Shown here piece by piece: positions 57,645-64,000 of a DNA stretch of 64,000 nucleotides (positions are counted from its first letter, which is position 1; each line of letters opens with the position of its first letter). A program made the position numbers and the translations under genes. A model generated the notes under the pieces. The model worked only from the letters and a program-made list of their open reading frames with translations, was not told the DNA's origin and did no database searches. Source of the DNA: Ctenosaura bakeri (taxonomy: Eukaryota > Chordata > Lepidosauria > Squamata > Iguanidae); contig CAOLHI010000150.1 of the NCBI GenBank assembly GCA_948474755.1, positions 1,364,001 to 1,428,000 of the forward strand, written 5' to 3'.

Positions 57645-57905
57645 CAATACTTCCCCATTTTCAACTTATGGCAATTTTAAGGCAAACTCATAATGGGGCT
57701 TTCTCACCAAGGTAGGTTCTGAAGGGGTTTGCCATTGCCTTTCTTTGAGGCTGAAAGAGTATGACTTACCGGCCGACCCCTCCCGAAACTGCAAACCCCA
57801 AGATTCCATAGGATGTTGAAAGTGGAATCACAGTGCTATAACAGCCTAGTGAGGAAATGGCCCTAGTCCAGTACTCAAACCACTACTTCCCATTGGCTCT
57901 CTCTT
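57645..57905 (-). repeat. tRNA-derived SINE, minus strand, disrupted by a MITE
   Basis: CCCATTTTCAACTTATGGCA and TTTGCCATTGCC..TGAGGCTGAAAGAG are the reverse of the SINE 3' half. After the MITE, TCCAGTACTCAAACCACTAC is the reverse of the tRNA-like head. About 80 nt of body expected between them is missing, so the insertion was accompanied or followed by a deletion. Confidence 0.7.
57771..57863 (+). mobile_element. Short foldback MITE (family A) inside SINE
   Basis: GGCCGACCCCTCCCGAAACTG to GTGAGGAAATGGCCC, the same short form as 37986. That copy shares the unusual CCCGAAACTG and GGAATCA variants, so the two are close relatives. Confidence 0.78.
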
Positions 57906-58439
57906 TTTCTAAGTCATAATTAATGTTTTCTTGAGGGAGTTGTATGTCCTGTTAACATAAATCCTGCACTCTTTTGTTTTTTCTATAAGATATGAATAGT
58001 GTCAACATTTTGTCCTACCACTTTGGCCCTATATTTTACTTTTCTTTAAATGAATGGATTGTGGCACAAGCAGTCGCTGGAGTCTTTTGTAAAGGTTGAA
58101 TGACTGAGGACTAACTTGTTCTACTCTTTTCATCATGGCACCAGATGGTGCAACAGCATTTATAAGATACTACTCATTAGAACAATTCTAATTGGATAAT
58201 AATTTTCATAATATGAGCACTTTATGCAATACAGTATGTAATCCATCGCAGTCTCTCTCTCTCTCCCCTGTCTTTCTTGCGCAAACACCATTCTTTTTCT
58301 TCATATAGCTATAGTCAGATTTGTTGTGTTTTCATCAACCTCAATCAAATCATAACTGAGAAGGATATATTTCATATATTGTTTTCTAAGATAAAGTTGC
58401 AGAAACAGACAGGAAATATATTGTAGTTCATATTGTAAT
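57906..58439. other. Intergenic DNA, no gene seen
   Basis: AT-rich sequence. A short TC run is at 58252-58266. Confidence 0.5.
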
Positions 58440-59400
58440 CGAATGTTGCTATTTCCCCCTCGAAAACATCCAAGTCATTGGTGGCCTCAATCTCTGTACT
58501 GTTTTGTAAATGGGGAAAAAAACACCTTCTTTGTTCAGTTCAGCAACAGAAGCAGACTCATGCCAAATGTGTCTATATACATCATGGACGGGTGATTTCC
58601 ATGGTTTGGGATACAAAATTGTACCTTCTAGTCCATTCTTGTGTAGGATGGTTTTATATAGGAATTCCACATCCATGGGGGCTAAGATTATCTTCCCTGG
58701 GAGGTTGTAGATTGGCTGTAATCTTCTCAGCAAGTTGGTAGTTGTCAGGTTGGCTTTGCTCTCCTGCTATGTAATATGACGTTATGCCATGTAATGGTTT
58801 GGTGTTTCAAATTGTGTTGTATTATAAGAGGATGAAGGGATCATGTAGGAAACAGTATACTGGGAAATGAGGAAATGTTATTGTAATGAACTTTGATAAG
58901 GCTGAACAGATGCAGCTGCAAGGTTATGCAGCTGGCAGATGGAATGAGGGCCTGGAGAAAGAGTTATTTAAATTAACTGTCAAATAGAATGCTTGTACAC
59001 ACTAATTTGTAATGTTACAATTTATAAGGTACTGCAAATCCAACAGTTTTTTTAATCTTGGCAATAGCCAGGGTGTGCTGATGCCTGCTTCAGTATCTTG
59101 AATAAAGATTTTGAACTCATTTCAGCTTGTTCTTTCTTTTCAAAGCTAGTCAGCATAAGAAAGTGTCACCTTTCATATATGTATTGGTGGCATATGATCT
59201 AAGGATATTCTCCATATATGCAGAGGTAGCATCTGAGTACTCCAATTCTTGAGGTGATGGGTCATCCAAGGTTGCTCCGTTTATCTATTTTGAGTAATAT
59301 ATAGAGTGTGCCTGATTGAGGCTCCTGGAATATCTCAATTTGGATTTGGTTCTGCACCTCCATAGAAAATTCTGTGAGTAATCTGCATAATTCATAACAA
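58440..59400 (-). pseudogene. Penelope-like element RT fragment, minus strand, split
   Basis: Read on the minus strand, 59400-59290 carries EPQSGTLYILLKIDK, the 'GTFYILPKIHK' block of Penelope-like RTs, and a decayed PIT..GIGTL-like segment. Then SAYMENILRSYATNTY matches the region before the catalytic core. Across the insertion at 58743-59163, TNLLRRLQPIYNLPG and LAPMDVEFLYKTILH follow, the counterpart of the 'TLDVxSLYTNIP' motif with its catalytic Asp. Beyond about 58620 the frame loses similarity. Stops and frameshifts make it inactive. It does not overlap in content with the plus-strand fragment at 45045, which holds the C-terminal half. Confidence 0.68.
58743..59163 (+). mobile_element. 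LTR-like insertion in the Penelope-like element
   Basis: About 420 bp of unrelated sequence separates RT segments that should be adjacent. It starts TGTCAGG, has ATTATAAGAG at about 58821 and GAATAAAG near 59099-59106, an order like TATA box and polyadenylation signal in an LTR. The flank motif AGT is present on both sides. The 3' end does not show a clean CA, so LTR identity is tentative; the fact of insertion is better supported. Confidence 0.45.
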
Positions 59401-59647
59401 TATCATAGATAAATACCTGAAGGAATTACACAGATTACTAATATCAACAATATTTAAAAGCAATTTGAAACATGCAATTAATAATGATTTAAAAGATAGT
59501 TTTAAAAACTGAGCATGACCTAAAACAGTACAGTGCTGACTTAAAATTCTTTTATATAAAAAACTGTTTTCAAAAGCCTGCCAATAGAAGGAAAAGCAAG
59601 GTGGCAGCTCATTCTTGTTGTCTCTCTGTACTTTCAAGAGTTTGTGG
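59401..59647. other. AT-rich stretch, possibly an old LINE tail
   Basis: TTTTAAAAACTGAGC and CAAAAGCCTGCCAATAGAAG are phrases seen in untranslated repeat sequence of reptiles. No assignment is possible. Confidence 0.25.
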
Positions 59648-60122
59648 TGTACCCAATGTCACCCAGTGGTTTTCATCACTGAGGCTCTTTCCTCAACCCA
59701 CCTTTTCATGGAGCTGGGATGCGGAGATCATGTGAATAGCCTCCAGCGAAAGGCTCTTGTGTCCCAGTTCCTTCAGCTCTGCAGCTGTCACCCACTCATG
59801 AGAGAGCCCCACCTCTTCCTTCCACAGTGAAGCCTGGGAATTTCCCAGGCTGCACTGGGGCAGGAAGCACGAGCGCCACAGTTCTGGAGCTCCGCACGCA
59901 CGGCAGTTTCAGCTCACAGCTGAAAATGAAAAAGTGCTCGAGCAGCACCTGCCAGACCCTGGAGCGTCGTGTGATTGTGAGTGCATTGTGTGGACCACTC
60001 CTCAGATTCGTGCAGCACTCGAGGGGCCCTTTTGCATGGCAAATGCCATGCAAAAAGGGCCTGAGTAAGGAATTGAACTTTGATCTCCAGGACTCACACC
60101 ACTACACCATGATGGCTCTCAG
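59648..60122 (-). repeat. tRNA-derived SINE, minus strand, split by family-B element
   Basis: GTACCCAATGTCACCCAGTG to CACTGAG at the left and CTGAGTAAGGAATTGAACTT..CACCACTACACC at the right together make the reverse of the SINE head and body. The join is exact at CTGAG, the TSD of the inserted element. Confidence 0.82.
59684..60060 (+). mobile_element. GC-rich non-autonomous DNA transposon (family B), copy 6
   Basis: A 377-bp element from GCTCTTTCCTCAAC to CAAAAAGGGC, with a perfect 5-bp TSD CTGAG (59679-59683, 60061-60065) inside a SINE. The right-end hairpin GCCCTTTTGCATGGC / GCCATGCAAAAAGGGC is almost perfect. The internal palindrome AGCCTGGGAATTTCCCAGGCT is intact. It is the reference copy for family B here. 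Confidence 0.9.
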
Positions 60123-60258
60123 GGTCATTCTTGTCTCCCTAGAAATGATGTTCCAAAGCCTAGTGTAAGCCACCAAAAAAGCCTTTCTTAAGCCCTCTCA
60201 GCTCCCTTAATTTTTTAAAGGATTCTTTTTAAGTTATGGTGCCATTAATTTAAAAGAA

Positions 60259-60630
60259 TTGCAGTTGTCCATCCAAAGTACTGCATACAGTGAGAAAGTA
60301 TGTCACATGCTCTTTGATGACACACGCTTAGCTGTGGCTCTCTGCAGAATGTCAGACAATGTTTTCACCAAACAATGTAAGAACAGGCTCATAAACAAAA
60401 TGGGTGCTGATTGCAACCTTCTTAAAAAAAGTTCTACAGTATGTCAACCTGGGGTGCCAGAAGTAAATGAGGCCAGACTAAAGTGGGCCTTTCCAAATCC
60501 CATATATGCTGACAATATCTTTCATGTGGAAATATACATGAACTACATTATCCACAACCCAACTTCTCCATGCTGGTTTCACATGGAGAATATGGAAAGA
60601 CTGCTAGCAAAGAATGGCTTAGGAACATGA
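60259..60630 (+). other. 123-codon frame, unrecognised
   Basis: One of the longer frames not explained by GC-rich MITEs or microsatellites. The composition is mixed and protein-like, with Cys and Asn scattered, no signal peptide, no transmembrane segment and no motif I know. There is no upstream promoter signature or clear splice site. It may be a relic of a mobile-element or processed coding sequence, or chance. Confidence 0.15.
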
Positions 60631-61089
60631 GGGAAGCAGTGGAAAAGAGTGAAATAAGCTGTCTCAGTTTAATCTCTGTCATCTTCAGTCATTCTTCAAT
60701 CTTATGGAGTTCATTAACTCAGAAGAGACATCAAATTATCCAGGTCCACATAAAGTTCCTTTAGGAACATAAACCTTCTCTTATTTTATTCACAAATGCA
60801 AGAGGAAAAAAAATCAAGAGTTTTCTCCTTGTTGTGCAAGACTTTTTGTGTATTTTTCATTTTTTTACACTTAGGCATTTCTTTTGGTAAGAAAAAACTA
60901 ATTTCCACAAGAAACTTTTCATGTAAAATCTTTTTGTGTATAAAACATTTTTGGGAAAAAAATACTAAGGTTTTTTTCTACAAACAACACCTCCACCCCT
61001 CAAAAAAAGCTTTCAATGTACAAAAAGTCTTGTATGTTGATGAATGTCCCATGTGGTGTCTCAATATGTCTATGACTCTGTCTTTTTCC

Positions 61090-61323
61090 TGCTTCTGGGA
61101 TGTATAGCACTCTGATAGCACTTTAATTGTCATAGCTCTAGCCTATGATCCTGAGATTGTGGTTTTCTGAAGTACTTAGATTCCCATGCCAGAGAGGTCT
61201 GATGCTGTAGTTCACAAGAGTGCCCTAGAAAATGCTAAGTACCTCACAAAACTATAAATCACAGGATTGTGCAGGATGAAGCCAAAATACTTAAACTGAT
61301 ATCATACTGCATAAATATGCAGT
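61090..61323 (+). mobile_element. Diverged palindromic MITE, relative of family A
   Basis: ATAGCACTCTGATAGCACTT at the left and CAAAACTATAAATCACAGGA with a GATATCATACTGCATAAAT end at the right follow the layout of family A (arms, GATTGTGGTTTT centre) but differ in the terminal arms. An older related family. Confidence 0.5.
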
Positions 61324-62989
61324 GGGTATGTGTCTCATCTGGTTGCTTGATGAGATGCCCTCTCCAATAAGACCACAGACCACTAATGACTGTGTGTGCC
61401 CTCCTTCTCTCCCTCTGTATTTCTTGTCTATTCTGTCCCTTTTCCTGAAGTCTGCTCTTGTTCATTATCCAGTCATAGCTTGCCATATCCCAATACTTCC
61501 AGGAGGAAATCTAGTATGTCCTGTGAAGGGGATTAAATAAGGAGTGAGCACTTTGTGGTCCTATGGTTTCTGAACTGCAGAACCCATCATCCCTCATCAT
61601 TTGCTGCACAGGTGAGGAGGGATGAGAAATGCAGTCCAACAGCATCTGGAGGGGCTGAAATTGTCCAACCTTGAATTAAACCATGGGCTTGTATACATTT
61701 ATTCCCAAATCAAACAAACCAAGATCTACTGCAATTCAGGCTACTGCCAGGCTGCTCTTCTCTCAGGCTTTATTTGAGCACATTTTCAAGGAGCAGCTGG
61801 ATATATTGTCATTCGGCAATCAAGCTTGAATACTCAACAATAGTTTTACAGTTGAAACCAGGAGCGGGTGTTCCCTTACTCCATCTCTGAGATGCTATTA
61901 CTGATATTCCTGTCACTGGAGAGAGCCTGATTTATGATGCTGCTGCTGGTTATTTAGTGTGTTATTGTGAAATAACACGGTAGAGTTGCTATGATTTACC
62001 ATGTAGTTTATGCAAAGTACCAGGTGGTGGTTTATAGTAACTCCGTAAATAAAGCCACTTTCCAATGTAGCTTTTTCAACTGATGTTGACTTATAAAGAC
62101 AGCTGGAGATAAAAGAAGAGAGGTAGGAGCTGCCCTGTGGGAAATAAGTAAGCAGTATCACTTTAAAATCTTCACACTCTATGTGAGGATCAAGAGGGAT
62201 CAATGATCAGAATCAGCTGGGAGTTTTCACGGCAGAGAGGCAGTGAATCCGCTCTGGGTTTTAATTCATACTTTAAAGGAACTATCCAAAATGATGAGTT
62301 AGTTATGTAGTTCAGCACCATGGATAGCACCTTGAAAGTTCTAAGTAAACCCCAGAGCAGATTTACTGCTCTCCACACCCACTAACACAAAAGTCAGCAG
62401 CAGCCACTGGTAATGAATGCAAAATTTTCTTTGGTTCAATTTTTGATATGTACGTCCCTAATTTCAGGCATTTTTATTTTATTAAACACAATATCTATTT
62501 TATTAAGCTCTATTTGTACATGAAGAAGAAAGCAAATCCAAGAGAAAGTGACACTGACACCTTCACCCATCCAAGCAGAGAGCTTTTGGTACTTAGTTCT
62601 TAAAGGTCCAGCTGAATATGAAAGGGTTTATTCAGTCATTCAGTCAGTTTGTAAGGCTGAATGAGGGGGATCACCCTTCTCTTTTTTCTGTCAAGCTTCT
62701 TACTTCTAACATCTAGATGGTAAGCTGGTTCAACACTCTCCATTCTATATTGAGAATAGTTATACCAACTGAATTTGAATAACATGGGTGGTTGAGAATG
62801 TCGGTCAGTTTTGAAAGGAGCTAGTGCCATACTGAAAATGTCTTCTTTGTTTTTCCAACCACACTCATTTTTTTTATTTTTTTATTTTTTGTCAAAAGAG
62901 AGGCAAATAGTGTCAAAATGCTCATGAGGTTCTTGCACTTATTTCAGTTCTTTGGTGGAGTGAAAATATTTCATTTTCTTTCTTTTTAC

Positions 62990-64000
62990 AGTTAGTTAGT
63001 TAAAAGTTTATTGATTAGTCAATTGACCATATCAAACAGCAAACATGATAAAATGTAAAAAGCACAATACATAGGATACACTGCATAAAATGTCATGGAA
63101 TAAGATAAATTAGACAAAATAGAATGGCATATATTATATTAATTACATTAATAGTAATAAGTTATTGTCTTATAATAGGCTAAAAGGTAATAAAATACAA
63201 AACCGGCATATGTTTAGATAAGTTCATCACCTTTACATGCAACCCCAATATGCTCAATAAAACATCTTCTCAGTTGAATAGCCCTACCTATGAATTTAGC
63301 AGTTCTAGTTGCAACATATGTATTTGTACCTTGAAGGAAGTGGGCTGACTGTTATTGTGGTCCCAGTATGTAATTCTATCGAGTATTGTCTGTAGGTACT
63401 GGGCCCTTACTGTGTCATATAGTTTGCAACTGAATAGGACATGCTCAATATCTTCTATTTCAGATGCCCCACAGACACATGTTCTCTCGATATATGGCAC
63501 TTGATGGAATCGTCCATATCTGACCATGGAATCTACCTGCTCGAATCTTGCTTTGGTTAAAGCTGTTCCATGATATTGGGTCAGGCCCATTGTCAGATAT
63601 TTTTTCTATTTGAAAGGACTTTTTAGTTTGGGCCAACCATTTCATGGACCTAATATTCGCGAATGTCTCAATATCAGTTTGGGCATTTACATCCATAACT
63701 CTTTGTTTAAATATTCCTATGGCCTGATGTCTAACTGAAAATAGATATTGTATTGAAAAACCAAGATGTGCAATAATTTGAGAAAGCTGGCTAACCCATG
63801 AAGTGTGTTGAAAACTTCTTCCAGGCACATTTTTGGAAATCTGTCAGAATCCAATGAAAGGTTCTTCCACCAGTAATTAAAGGCTTTGATTATAGTTAGA
63901 CTGTAAATTGAATGGATGCCTGCTTCAGCTCTTACTGCTGCTACAGGAGTATTCCTGTGGTCCCCAAAACAGTCCTTAAGAAACGTACTTGATTTTGTTC
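62990..64000 (-). pseudogene. LINE 3' end with C-terminal CCHC motif, runs off the window
   Basis: Minus-strand reading from 64000 gives AAVRAEAGIHSIYSLTIIKA, a WWKNL segment, then frames at 63828-63460 and 63590-63288. The conserved C-terminus TKARFEQVDSMVRYGRF leads to a cysteine-histidine knuckle, C-V-C..H-V-L-F-S-C (CxC-x9-H-x4-C, about 63420-63480). After the stop near 63288 comes an AT-rich untranslated end with AATAAAC and a TAAC repeat tail to 62990. This order is that of the 3' end of a non-LTR retrotransposon outside the L1 and L2 groups. I cannot fix the clade. At least two frameshifts. Confidence 0.7.

Larger units (their letters stand above)
60123..62989. other. Intergenic DNA, no gene supported
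   Basis: Holds an unrecognised frame at 60259, an old palindromic MITE at 61090 and, near 61560-61690, a repeat-like GTCCAACAGCATCTGGAGGG segment common in reptile DNA. Nothing else is recognised. Confidence 0.5.

Overview
The window reads as intergenic DNA from a squamate reptile, most likely a lizard. It is AT-rich. It holds several tRNA-derived SINEs whose 3' ends resemble the BovB-type tail of Sauria SINEs, together with L2-like and L1 LINEs, Penelope-like elements, solo LTRs and many short palindromic DNA transposons. I found no protein-coding host gene, no rRNA or tRNA gene, no CpG-island promoter and no CRISPR array. Nearly every open frame over 60 codons is chance, or lies inside a mobile-element relic. 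Three short segments have good splice-site context and could be non-coding exons. The species assignment is inference from the repeat mix.

Layout. 1-13.4 kb: mostly unique AT-rich DNA with scattered SINEs, an old DNA-element copy (8.65-8.93 kb), microsatellites, a small unrecognised relic frame (10.99 kb) and two candidate exons. 13.5-17.1 kb: a hAT-type MITE, a complete solo LTR (14136-15041) and a Tigger-like MITE (16753-17110). 18-33 kb: sparse DNA with foldback repeats, GC-rich non-autonomous DNA transposons and a long (TG)(TA)(CA) palindrome. 34-48.2 kb: the densest part, with three L2 fragments, one L1 3' fragment, a Penelope-like element and several GC-rich MITEs. Here a second solo LTR of the same family sits inside an L2, a hAT MITE sits inside another L2, and a foldback MITE sits inside the L1. 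48.2-53.7 kb: mostly unique sequence. 53.7-57.3 kb: a composite inverted-repeat element of about 1.9 kb with an internal hairpin array of about 190-200 bp period, followed by a tight cluster of four MITEs. 57.6-60.1 kb: two SINEs and a Penelope-like element, each split by a later insertion. 62.99-64.0 kb: the 3' end of another LINE on the minus strand, running off the window.

There is no operon or pathway here. What the sequence does show is an insertion history. Target-site duplications (TSDs) can be read directly for about a dozen elements: 4 bp for the two solo LTRs, 8 bp for the hAT MITEs, 5 bp for the GC-rich family and TA for the Tigger-like MITE. The nesting gives relative ages, with L2, L1, Penelope-like elements and SINEs older than the MITEs and solo LTRs inside them. 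The most unusual object is the hairpin array at 53.7-55.7 kb.
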